Shown: in pieces, positions 53,918 to 61,529 of the stretch | Numbering within the stretch: position 1 is the first letter of the stretch | How the letters are laid out: every line of letters starts with the position of its first letter | DNA from: JAURVT01 sp049059935 | GTDB lineage: Bacteria > Actinomycetota > Actinomycetes > Propionibacteriales > Nocardioidaceae | Length of the DNA: 64,000 bases | Direction: 5' to 3' | NCBI RefSeq assembly: GCF_049059935.1 | Contig: NZ_JBMGQR010000001.1 | Location: 1-64,000, forward strand | Translations under genes and position numbers: made by a program | The notes under the pieces: generated by a model | Told to the model about the DNA's origin: nothing | What the model saw: only the letters and a program-made list of their open reading frames with translations | The model's database searches: none

Positions 53918-55078
53918 ATGAACAAGATCCGTCGCACCGTCGTCGCCCCGATCGCTGTGCTCGCGCTGGTCACCGGCCTGGCCGCCTGCAGCTCCAGCGA
54001 CAGCACCGACGCCTCCTCGTCGTCCACCAGCTCCGAGAACGGCCCCCCGCAGGGCGGTTCCGGTGGCGGCCCCGGTCAGATGCAGACCTTCACCGCGGTC
54101 GACCTGAACACCGACGGCACCAACGCCTCCGACGCGAACACCACCGACGTCGTCAAGGCCACCGACGCGTTCCTCGCCACGCTCACCGACGAGCAGAAGA
54201 ACACCGCCACCTACGACTTCAGCGACAACCAATCGCGTCAGACCTGGTCGAACTACCCGGCCTCGACGGTCGCCCGCAAGGGCATCGCGCTCACCGATCT
54301 GAGCGCCGAGTCCAAGACCGCTGCGATGGCCGTGGTCAAGACGATGCTCAGCGCGCAGGGCTACTCCCAGGTCGAGGCCATCCAGAAGGCCGACGACTGG
54401 CTCAAGGCCAACAGCGACGGTGGCAACAGCGACTTCGGCGACGAGAACTATTACATCGCCGTGTACGGCACGCCGTCCACGACCGACCCGTTCATGGTCC
54501 AGTTCGGCGGGCACCACCTCGCCCGCAACTACACCTACAAGGGCACCACGGCCAGCATCACGCCGGACTTCACCGGCACCGAGCCCAAGTCGTTCACCAT
54601 CGACAACACCGACGTCGAGCCCATGAAGGAGAAGGCCGGCACCGCGTTCGCCGTCTTCGACTCCCTCACCGACGACCAGACCGCCCAGGCCAAGCTCTCG
54701 GCCACGCTGAACGACATCCTGATGGGACCCGGCGTCGACAGCGGCAAGTTCCCCACCACCGAGGGCCTCAAGGTCTCCGACCTGTCCACCGCGCAGCAGA
54801 AGCTCGTCCTCGCCGCCATCGCCGCATGGGTGGACGACGCCAACCCCGGGATGGCCGCGTCGCTGATGAAGACCTACGAGTCCCAGCTCGACCAGACCAC
54901 CATCGCGTTCTCGGGCAGCGACACCGTGGACGGCGACAACACCTACCTGCGCATCGACGGTCCCCGCGTGTGGATCGAGCTGGTCAACACCCGAAGCCGC
55001 AGCACCCCCAACGTCCACTACCACGGCGTGTACCGCGACAAGACCGACGACTACGGCAGCACCAACCCCAGTGCGTGA
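53918..55078 (+). CDS. DUF3500-family lipoprotein
   Basis: 386 residues. Lipoprotein signal (VLALVTGLAAC, Cys at about 24), then a Ser/Gly-rich linker and a DUF3500 body with SRQTWSNYPA, FMVQFGGHHLARNYTY, and TYLRIDGPRVWIELVNTR, NVHYHGVYRDKTDDYG. The double His motifs (GGHHLA, HYHG) suggest a metal site; that is my inference. It should be tethered outside the membrane. ATG 53918 has a weak ribosome site. It overlaps the HupE-like start by 8 nt. The 139-bp gap before it contains a CCCGTCAGACCTCGA motif similar to one at 61383. Confidence 0.85.
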   Translation: MNKIRRTVVAPIAVLALVTGLAACSSSDSTDASSSSTSSENGPPQGGSGGGPGQMQTFTAVDLNTDGTNASDANTTDVVKATDAFLATLTDEQKNTATYDFSDNQSRQTWSNYPASTVARKGIALTDLSAESKTAAMAVVKTMLSAQGYSQVEAIQKADDWLKANSDGGNSDFGDENYYIAVYGTPSTTDPFMVQFGGHHLARNYTYKGTTASITPDFTGTEPKSFTIDNTDVEPMKEKAGTAFAVFDSLTDDQTAQAKLSATLNDILMGPGVDSGKFPTTEGLKVSDLSTAQQKLVLAAIAAWVDDANPGMAASLMKTYESQLDQTTIAFSGSDTVDGDNTYLRIDGPRVWIELVNTRSRSTPNVHYHGVYRDKTDDYGSTNPSA

Positions 55079-56378
55079 CGTCCTCACCGCCTGGGCGCGA
55101 CGGGCGGCGGCGCTCCTGGTGGGCGCCGCCGTCCTCGTCCTCGCGGGCTCACAGGTCGCCTCGGCGCACCCCCTGAGCACCTCGGCGGTCCTGCTCGACG
55201 TCACCTCCAGCGAGGTGACCGCCACCGTGCAGATCCCCCTGGACGAGCTCAGCATCGCCCAGGACCGCGATCTCACCGCCACCAGCGTGCTCACCCCGTC
55301 CACCCTGGCCGGGCTGCGCGCCTACGTCCGCGACCACCTCGGCGCCACCGACGACGCCGGCCGCACCTGGACGACCACGGTCAGCGGCGGCACCGTCACG
55401 GAAGTCGACGGCGTCGACAACCTGGTGCTGGCCGCCACCCTCGCCCCGGCGACCGGGACCGTCGGCGACTTCGTGCTCCACGACGACGCCGTCATGGACG
55501 CGCTGCCGGCGCACCGCGTCTTCGTGTCGGCCCGCTACGGCCACGACGGCGCCTACACCCAGCTGGCGATGCTGTCGTGGCAGACCACGGCGGTGCCGGT
55601 GGCCCGGGCCTCGGCGGCCACCGACGCAGACAGCGGGTTCGTGCCGGCGGTGCACCTGGGCATCGAGCACATCAGCGGCGGCAGCGACCACCTGCTGTTC
55701 CTGCTCATGCTGCTGCTGCCCGCTCCCCTGGCGGTCCGAGGCCGGAGATGGGTCCGCCGGCCCGATGTCCGCCGGGCCGGGTGGCGGATCGTGCACGTCG
55801 TCACCGCGTTCGCGATCGGGCACTCGATCACCCTGGCGCTCGGCGCGCTCGGATGGGTGCACCTGCCGTCGAGGTTCGTCGAGGCCGGCATCGCCCTGTC
55901 CGTCCTCGTCTCGGCCGTGCACGCGATCCGACCACTCGTGCGACGCGGCGAGGTGCTCATCGCCGGTGGGTTCGGCCTGCTGCACGGTCTGGCGTTCGCG
56001 ACGCTCCTCGGTGACCTCGACCTCAGCCGCACGAGCCTGGTGACCACCCTGCTCGGCTTCAACCTCGGCATCGAGGTCACCCAGCTGCTGGTGGTCGCCC
56101 TGGCCATGCCGTCACTGATCGTCCTCAGCCGCACCCCGGCCTACCCCTGGCTGCGCGCCGCCCTGGCGTCGCTCGGCGCGGTGCTGGCCTCGGCCTGGCT
56201 GCTCGAACGGGTCGGTGTCCTGACGGCCAACCCGCTCGAGCCGGTGGCCAACCTCCTCGTCGACCACCCAATCGCTCTCGCCGTCGGCCTTGCGACCTGC
56301 GCCCTGGTGGGTCACGCGAGCATGCGGGCGAGCGGTGGCGGAGCCACCGCCCCGGACCGGTTCTTAACCCGGACTTGA
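55071..56378 (+). CDS. HupE/UreJ_2-family membrane protein
   Basis: 435 residues. A signal peptide or first helix ending AHPLSTSAVLLDV is followed by a periplasmic-type domain (about 35-200). About seven membrane helices come next, with the HupE/UreJ motifs GIEHISGGSDHLLFLLML, AFAIGHSITLALGALG, GIALSVLVSAVHAI, GGFGLLHGLAFATLLG and FNLGIEVTQL. The conserved His/Asp residues of the helices fit metal (nickel-type) handling in better-known relatives; substrate here is unknown. GTG 55071 overlaps the DUF3500 stop. Its own stop overlaps a TTGACG box. Confidence 0.85.
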   Translation: MRDVLTAWARRAAALLVGAAVLVLAGSQVASAHPLSTSAVLLDVTSSEVTATVQIPLDELSIAQDRDLTATSVLTPSTLAGLRAYVRDHLGATDDAGRTWTTTVSGGTVTEVDGVDNLVLAATLAPATGTVGDFVLHDDAVMDALPAHRVFVSARYGHDGAYTQLAMLSWQTTAVPVARASAATDADSGFVPAVHLGIEHISGGSDHLLFLLMLLLPAPLAVRGRRWVRRPDVRRAGWRIVHVVTAFAIGHSITLALGALGWVHLPSRFVEAGIALSVLVSAVHAIRPLVRRGEVLIAGGFGLLHGLAFATLLGDLDLSRTSLVTTLLGFNLGIEVTQLLVVALAMPSLIVLSRTPAYPWLRAALASLGAVLASAWLLERVGVLTANPLEPVANLLVDHPIALAVGLATCALVGHASMRASGGGATAPDRFLTRT

Positions 56379-56402
56379 CGGTCCGCTGCCACCGGCTTGA
56401 CG
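56364..56402 (+). promoter_or_regulatory. direct repeats TTAACC, TTGACG, TTGACG in 11-bp phase
   Basis: Hexamers start at 56364, 56375 and 56397 (spacing 11 and 22 bp). TAGCGT (56413-56418) lies 10 nt after the last one, as in PhoB-type activated promoters. The first two boxes lie inside the end of the HupE-like gene and the second includes its TGA. The site precedes the PepSY gene. Confidence 0.65.
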
Positions 56403-56471
56403 CGCACGCTCCTAGCGTCGAGCCATCGCCGCCGGGCCATCGGGGCCCGGCTGACGCCCACTGGAGACCAC

Positions 56472-57302
56472 GTGAACATCAAGCAGCTCAGCACCACCAG
56501 GAAGGCCCTCTTCGGGGCCGGCTCGGTCATCGCCGGCGGCGCGGTCCTCACCGCGGTGCTGCTCACCGGCGGCACCGCGTCGGGCGAGGCCACCGACGGC
56601 GCGTCTGCCTCGACGTCTCAGAGCAGGTCCGACGAGACGCCGCTGACCGGCACCACCGCCGCCAAGGTCAAGGCCGCCGCACTCGCGAAGTACCCCGGCG
56701 CCACCGTCGACCGTCTCGAGACCGACTCCGACGGCGTCTACGAGGCGCACCTCACCACCACCGCCGGCCAGGACCTCACCGTCCAGGTCGACAAGGCCTT
56801 CAAGGTCACCGGCACCCAGACCGGCCGCGGCGGGCACGGCGGCGGCAATGAGACGCCGCTGACCGGCACCACCGCCGCGAAGGTCAAGGCCGCCGTCCTG
56901 GCCAAGTACCCCGGCGCCACCATCGAGCGAGCCACCACCGACGACGACGGCACCTACGAGGCCCACATCACCACCAAGGCCGGCGACCGCCTCGAGGTCC
57001 AGCTCGACAAGGCCTTCGCCATCACCGGCACACAGACCGGACACGGCGGACGCGGCGGGCACGGCGGCGGCAACGAGACGCCGCTGACCGGCACCACCGC
57101 CGCGAAGGTCAAGGCCGCCGTCCTGGCCAAGTACCCCGGCGCCACCATCGAGCGCGCCACCACCGACGATGACGGCACCTACGAGGCCCACGTCACCACC
57201 AAGGCCGGCGACCGCCTCGAGGTCCAGCTCGACAAGGCCTTCGCCATCACCGGCACACAGACCGGACACGGCCGAGGCGGCCACCACGGGGACGACGACT
57301 GA
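56472..57302 (+). CDS. Exported three-repeat PepSY-domain protein
   Basis: 276 residues: an N-terminal membrane or signal helix (about 12-33), then three tandem PepSY-like modules starting at residues 55, 127 and 202. Each reads ETPLTGTTAAKVKAAxLAKYPGATxxR and ends with a VQxDKAFxITGTQTG-type strand. Gly/His-rich linkers separate them and the tail is GHGRGGHHGDDD, which could bind metal. Modules 2 and 3 are nearly identical in DNA (225-bp unit), a recent duplication. PepSY modules often sit on secreted or membrane inhibitors and sensors. GTG 56472 has GGAG 6 nt upstream. Forty nt before the response-regulator gene. Confidence 0.88.
   Translation: MNIKQLSTTRKALFGAGSVIAGGAVLTAVLLTGGTASGEATDGASASTSQSRSDETPLTGTTAAKVKAAALAKYPGATVDRLETDSDGVYEAHLTTTAGQDLTVQVDKAFKVTGTQTGRGGHGGGNETPLTGTTAAKVKAAVLAKYPGATIERATTDDDGTYEAHITTKAGDRLEVQLDKAFAITGTQTGHGGRGGHGGGNETPLTGTTAAKVKAAVLAKYPGATIERATTDDDGTYEAHVTTKAGDRLEVQLDKAFAITGTQTGHGRGGHHGDDD
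56634..57300 (+). repeat. three tandem PepSY-coding units (216, 225 and about 226 bp)
   Basis: Units start at 56634, 56850 and 57075. The second and third differ at only a few bases over the core; the first is more diverged. The repeat boundary is the GAGACGCCGCTGACCGG word. Confidence 0.85.
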
Positions 57303-57342
57303 GCACGTCGGCGGTCCGGCTGTCCGGGGCAGGTGGCCTACG

Positions 57343-58050
57343 GTGTCCGACGTGACGCACGTGCTGCTCGTCGAGGACGACGACGCCATTCGTACCGCGC
57401 TCACGCGCGGCCTTGGTGAGCTCGGCTCGTCAGTCACTGCCGTCCCGTCAGGCGCCGAGGCGATCGCAGCGGCGGTCGATCAGCGTCCCGACATCGTGGT
57501 CCTCGACCTCGGACTGCCTGACATCGACGGCGCCGACGTGCTCAAGATGCTCAGGGCGATCAGTGACGTCCCGGTCATCATCGCCACCGCCCGCGACGAC
57601 GAGCGCGAGGTCGTGCGTCTCCTCGACGCCGGCGCCGACGACTACGTGATCAAGCCGTTCTCGGCCGCACAGGTCGAGGCACGTGTGCGTGCAGTCCTGC
57701 GCCGCTCGGGGGCGACCAGCAAGCGCGGCGCGCACGTCGAGGTGGGGCGTCTGCGCATCGACCGGTCCGCCCGCCAGGCCCGCCTCGACGGAACGGATCT
57801 GAAGCTCAGTCGCAAGGAGTTCGACCTGCTCCTGGCACTCGCCGAGAACGTCGGCACCGTGATGAGCAAGCGCGACCTGCTCGCCCAGGTGTGGCAGATG
57901 CCTTGGGGCGGCGCCGACCGGACCGTGGACGTCCACCTGTCGTGGCTGCGCCGCAAGCTGGGTGAGACGGCGCAGGAGCCGGTCTACCTGCACAGCCTGC
58001 GCGGCGTCGGGGTCAAGATGGTGGACCCCACGGCTGCAGCAGGAAGCTGA
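57343..58050 (+). CDS. OmpR-family response regulator
   Basis: 235 residues. Receiver domain: acidic pocket EDDD (11-14), phosphoacceptor Asp55 in VVLDLGLPD, Thr82 and Lys104 in YVIKPF. Winged-helix DNA-binding domain (about 130-230) with LSRKEFDLLLALAENVGTVMSKRDLLAQVW and TVDVHLSWLRRKLGE. It pairs with the histidine kinase whose ATG shares its stop base. I chose GTG 57343, with an AGGTGG stretch ahead; GTG 57352 is also possible. OmpR-type regulators bind direct repeats at 11-bp spacing, as found around this locus. Confidence 0.93.
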   Translation: MSDVTHVLLVEDDDAIRTALTRGLGELGSSVTAVPSGAEAIAAAVDQRPDIVVLDLGLPDIDGADVLKMLRAISDVPVIIATARDDEREVVRLLDAGADDYVIKPFSAAQVEARVRAVLRRSGATSKRGAHVEVGRLRIDRSARQARLDGTDLKLSRKEFDLLLALAENVGTVMSKRDLLAQVWQMPWGGADRTVDVHLSWLRRKLGETAQEPVYLHSLRGVGVKMVDPTAAAGS

Positions 58051-59444
58051 TGCTCGGCACGATGCGGCGCCGGGTGCTCGCGCTCACCACCGGCACCACC
58101 GCCATCGTCCTGGTCCTTCTCGCGGTGCCGCTGGCCGTCACCATCCGGGATCAGCTGATCGAGGGCTCGACCCGAGAGGCGTCCCTGCTCGCGCAGTCGG
58201 TGGCCGACTACCTCAGCACGGGCCGCTACGACGAGGAGCAGCTCGACGCCTACCTCGCCCGCCAGGGCCGCCGTGACCAGGTGAGCCTCCAAGTCGAGCT
58301 GCCCGACGGCACCGAGGTGGGGGACACCTTCCCCCAGGACGTCACGGGCACGGACCGCGCCGGGCGACGTGGAGGTGGCCGGGGCGACGGCGACCGGGAC
58401 GGCCGTGGACGTGACCGCGACGGCGACGGGCTCGGCGAGGTCTCCACGGCCACCGAGAGCGCGACCGCGCAGGGCCGCCTCGTCGAGGTGACGGCGTCAG
58501 CGACCGGCGGCATCGCCGTCGTCCGCGCCTACGCCGACGACGACGAGCTCGCCGCCGGCGTCACCGCCCGCTGGGCCCTGATCGCCGGCGTCTGTCTGCT
58601 GCTGCTCGTCGCCTCCGCGGTGGGCGCCGAGCTGGTGAGCCGGCGCCTGGTGCGCCCGCTCGACTCCGCCGCCGACACCGCCGACCGGCTCAGCGCCGGC
58701 GACCTCGCGGCCCGCGCCCCCGAGGGCGGGCCGCGCGAGGTCGCCGCCGTCGGGGTGGCGCTGAACGCGCTCGCCGACCGCATCGGCGACCTGATGGCCG
58801 CCGAGCGCGAGACCGTCGCCGACCTGTCCCACCGGATGCGCACTCCCCTGACCGCGGTGCGTCTGGACGTCGAGGCGCTTCCGCCCGGTCCGCGGACCGA
58901 CGACCTCACCGAGCACGTGGCCCAGCTGGAGCGCACCTTGACGGCGGTGATCCGTGCCGCACGCCGCCGTCCCGAACGGGCCGACTCCAGCAGGTCCGAC
59001 CTCGCCGCCACCGCACGTGACCGGGTCGCGTTCTGGCTGCCGCTGCTGGAGGACCAGGGACGTGAGGTCCAGGTCGACGTCGTCAACCGTCCGGTCTGGA
59101 CCCGCTGCGAGGAGGGCGACCTCACCGCGACCCTCGACGCCCTGCTCGAGAACGTCATCGCCCACACTGCCGAGGGCACCGCGCTGTCGGTGCAGGTGGC
59201 CGTCGACGACGACCGCGTGCAGCCGATGGCGCGCGTCGACGTCATCGACGAGGGCCCCGGCATCCCCGACGCCGCTCGCGAGCGCGGCCACAGCGACCGC
59301 GGCTCCACCGGGCTCGGCCTCGACATCGCCCGCCGCTGCGCCGAGAGCGGCGGCGGCACCCTGGAGATCAGCCGCCCAGACGGCCGCACCCGGGTGCGCC
59401 TCGCGGTGCCGCTGGCCGAGGCGCCGCCCCCGGCTGCGGTCTGA
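58050..59444 (+). CDS. Sensor histidine kinase with Asp/Gly/Arg-rich extracytoplasmic segment
   Basis: 464 residues. TM1 about 9-31; an extracytoplasmic sensor about 32-174 containing a low-complexity stretch at about 101-130 made of GRG and DGDRDGRGRDRDGDG-type motifs; TM2 about 175-195; HAMP about 196-250. H-box LSHRMRTPL with phospho-His261, N-box around ENVIAHT (Asn368), G1 DEGPGIP, G2 GSTGLGL. The Asp-rich stretch resembles divalent-cation-binding loops, a testable hint that it senses metal. Starts on the last base of the response-regulator stop (TGATG). Confidence 0.92.
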   Translation: MLGTMRRRVLALTTGTTAIVLVLLAVPLAVTIRDQLIEGSTREASLLAQSVADYLSTGRYDEEQLDAYLARQGRRDQVSLQVELPDGTEVGDTFPQDVTGTDRAGRRGGGRGDGDRDGRGRDRDGDGLGEVSTATESATAQGRLVEVTASATGGIAVVRAYADDDELAAGVTARWALIAGVCLLLLVASAVGAELVSRRLVRPLDSAADTADRLSAGDLAARAPEGGPREVAAVGVALNALADRIGDLMAAERETVADLSHRMRTPLTAVRLDVEALPPGPRTDDLTEHVAQLERTLTAVIRAARRRPERADSSRSDLAATARDRVAFWLPLLEDQGREVQVDVVNRPVWTRCEEGDLTATLDALLENVIAHTAEGTALSVQVAVDDDRVQPMARVDVIDEGPGIPDAARERGHSDRGSTGLGLDIARRCAESGGGTLEISRPDGRTRVRLAVPLAEAPPPAAV

Positions 59445-59458
59445 CGTCGCCCCGGACC

Positions 59459-60772
59459 TCAGAACGCGAACCGCTCCTCGTGCAGCTGCTCGACGGGCAG
59501 CCCCGCTTGCTCGAGGTTGGTGCGCACGACCTGGGCCATCCCCGGCGGGCCGCACAGGTAGACGTCGTGCTCCGCCAGGTTCGGCACCAGCCGCAGCAGG
59601 GACGCCGCCGAGAGCAGGTCGGGGTCGTCGCCGAGGAGGTAGACGACGCGGGCACCGCGGTGTGTCGCGATCGCGTCGAGCTCGGCGCGGAAGACGATCT
59701 GGTCGCGGTCCCGCGCGCGGTACAGCAGCGTCAGCCCCGTCCCCGGCCCGAGCGGCATCGTCTCGAACAGGGCACGCATGGGCGTGATCCCGACACCGCC
59801 GGCGACCAGCAGCACCTCGCGGCGGGTGCGCAGGTCGGCGGTCATCGCGCCGTACGGCCCCTCGGCCACCACCCAGGTGCCGACCTCGATCGCCTGCAGC
59901 AGCCGGCTGCCGTCCCCTAGCGCCTTGACGGTGAGCCGCAGCCGGTGGGCCCCGGGAGGCGCGGAGAGCGAGAACGGGTGCGCGGTGAGCCAGGTGTCGG
60001 GGGTCAGGAACCGCCAGCGGAAGAACTGCCCGGGCTCGGCGCGGAGCTCGCCGAGGTGCTCGCCATCGAGGATGATCGACACGACACCGGGGGCCTCTGG
60101 CACCACCGCCGCCACGCGCAGCCGGTGCCGGGCGGCCGCCCGCACCGGCGCGATCACGCGGTGGCGCAGCACAAGGCCGAAGGCGTGCGCGTACATCAGT
60201 GCCCACAGCACCTGCAGGACCGGACGTCCTGCGAGGTCGGGCCCGCCCAGCTGGTGCAGGAACGACAACGCGATCGCCACGTAGGTGAGCAGGTGCACCA
60301 GGTGCCACCGCTCGTACGACAGCCTGCGCCTCGCGATCCTGACCGAGACGACCGCGACGCCTACGAGCAGGACCGTGGCCACCGTCGCCGAGATCAGCCA
60401 CGGCATGCCCAGCACCTGCCACAGGGCGACCGACAGGCTGACCTCGCGGCTGTCGGCCCACGCCTGCGTGGCCGCCCAGGCGTGCACCAGCACGAGCGTC
60501 AGCACGATCCGTCCGCCGCGGGCGTGCCAGCGGGCGAGCCGGTCCGAGCCGACGCCGCGTTCCAGGACCGGCCAGCGCGACATCAGGGTCATCAGCACCA
60601 GGACCCCGTACCCGGCGAGCATCCCCGCGACGTGTGCGAGCACCGGCAGGACCGCGAACGGGACCGGCGCCGCGACGGCCACCACGACCGGCCACACTGC
60701 CACCAGGACACCGATCGCGACCATGATCCCGACCGCCGCGTCGCTGGCGGCACGGTGGTCCCGGCGGTTCAC
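59459..60772 (-). CDS. Ferric-reductase-like flavocytochrome (FAD/NAD(P)H module)
   Basis: 437 residues. About six N-terminal membrane helices with His residues (HARGGRIVLTLVLVHAW, YERWHLVHLLTYVAIALSFLHQL) suited to two b-type haems. Then a flavin domain (LRAEPGQFFRWRF, AHPFSLSAPP) and an NAD(P) domain (LLVAGGVGITPMRALFETMP, VYLCGPPGMAQ). It should move electrons from NAD(P)H across the membrane. GTG 60772 overlaps the upstream small gene's stop (GTGA). Last gene of a three-gene operon facing the kinase gene. Confidence 0.9.
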   Translation of the reverse strand: MNRRDHRAASDAAVGIMVAIGVLVAVWPVVVAVAAPVPFAVLPVLAHVAGMLAGYGVLVLMTLMSRWPVLERGVGSDRLARWHARGGRIVLTLVLVHAWAATQAWADSREVSLSVALWQVLGMPWLISATVATVLLVGVAVVSVRIARRRLSYERWHLVHLLTYVAIALSFLHQLGGPDLAGRPVLQVLWALMYAHAFGLVLRHRVIAPVRAAARHRLRVAAVVPEAPGVVSIILDGEHLGELRAEPGQFFRWRFLTPDTWLTAHPFSLSAPPGAHRLRLTVKALGDGSRLLQAIEVGTWVVAEGPYGAMTADLRTRREVLLVAGGVGITPMRALFETMPLGPGTGLTLLYRARDRDQIVFRAELDAIATHRGARVVYLLGDDPDLLSAASLLRLVPNLAEHDVYLCGPPGMAQVVRTNLEQAGLPVEQLHEERFAF

Positions 60773-60945
60773 GGTTGCCCCACCTGGACGGTCGCGGGGT
60801 CGGGCTGGACGGGTGAGTCCGACGGGCCGGTGAGCCCCAGCCACACGCCGACGACGGTGCACAACACCAGCACCGCCGGACCGGCACGTCCGCGTCGGGG
60901 GCGGTCGGCCCGGCGGCCCGGTGGGCGGCGGGAGACGTCACTCAT
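60769..60945 (-). CDS. 58-residue single-helix membrane protein
   Basis: Short basic cytosolic head (SDVSRRPPGRRADRPRRGRAG) and one membrane helix (PAVLVLCTVVGVWLGLTG), then a Pro-rich external tail. Not a known family. ATG 60945 lies 4 nt after the upstream gene's stop, and its own stop overlaps the flavocytochrome start, so all three genes are translationally linked. Likely an accessory of the reductase; that is inferred from position only. Confidence 0.7.
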   Translation of the reverse strand: MSDVSRRPPGRRADRPRRGRAGPAVLVLCTVVGVWLGLTGPSDSPVQPDPATVQVGQP

Positions 60946-60949
60946 CGGG

Positions 60950-61300
60950 TCATCGACCGCCACGTCCGGGTCCGTCGAACGGGCGTCCGACCGTCCCGAC
61001 GCCCTGGTCCCCCGGTGCGTCGTCGGCCATCGCCTGGGCGGCCACGAACCCTCCAGTCATCACCAGCACCGAGGTCGCCACGAACCCCACGCCGAGGGCC
61101 GCCCACCCACCCCGTGACCGCCGGACGGCCGGCCGACCGGCGGCTGGTCGCACCGCCGTCACTCTGCGCGTGTCGCGCGCGAAACCGTAGTGCTCCACCA
61201 CCCACGGGGTGCGGCTGGGCGTCGTCGCGGCCGGGCTCCCCGGCGCTGTTCCGCGAGGCACTCGCTCCCACTCGGTGCCGGGTCTGGACTGGTCGGTCAT
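60950..61300 (-). CDS. 116-residue single-helix membrane protein with Gly/Pro tail
   Basis: An N-terminal soluble part (WERVPRGTAPG, TPWVVEHYGFARDTRRVTAVRP), one membrane helix (GWAALGVGFVATSVLVMTGGFVAAQ), then an external tail DDAPGDQGVGTVGRPFDGPGRGGR. No known family. ATG 61300 has AGGAG 6 nt upstream; a longer start at 61378 would run into the TTGACG boxes. First gene of the flavocytochrome operon. Confidence 0.72.
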   Translation of the reverse strand: MTDQSRPGTEWERVPRGTAPGSPAATTPSRTPWVVEHYGFARDTRRVTAVRPAAGRPAVRRSRGGWAALGVGFVATSVLVMTGGFVAAQAMADDAPGDQGVGTVGRPFDGPGRGGR

Positions 61301-61372
61301 GGTGCTCCTGAGGTCGAACGCGAGGGTCGTCACGAGCATCGCCGACACCGGCGCAACAGAACCCCAACGCGA

Positions 61373-61389
61373 CGTCAAGTGCCCGTCAA
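61373..61389 (-). promoter_or_regulatory. two 11-bp-spaced TTGACG boxes (minus strand)
   Basis: TTGACG-N5-TTGACG read on the minus strand, 73 nt before ATG 61300 of the flavocytochrome operon and about 140 bp before the divergent COG4705 gene. Same unit and spacing as 53239-53266 and 56364-56402. Confidence 0.62.
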
Positions 61390-61529
61390 ACCTCGACCGG
61401 CCCGCTGGTGCGACGCGTCAGCCGGTCCTCACAGGTGACCCACAGTCGACGCCCATGAGGCCGCCAGGCAACGTCGGCAGACTCCCGTCCGGCGCACGGC
61501 GCGCCAGTCATCCCTCCGAGGAGCCCTGC

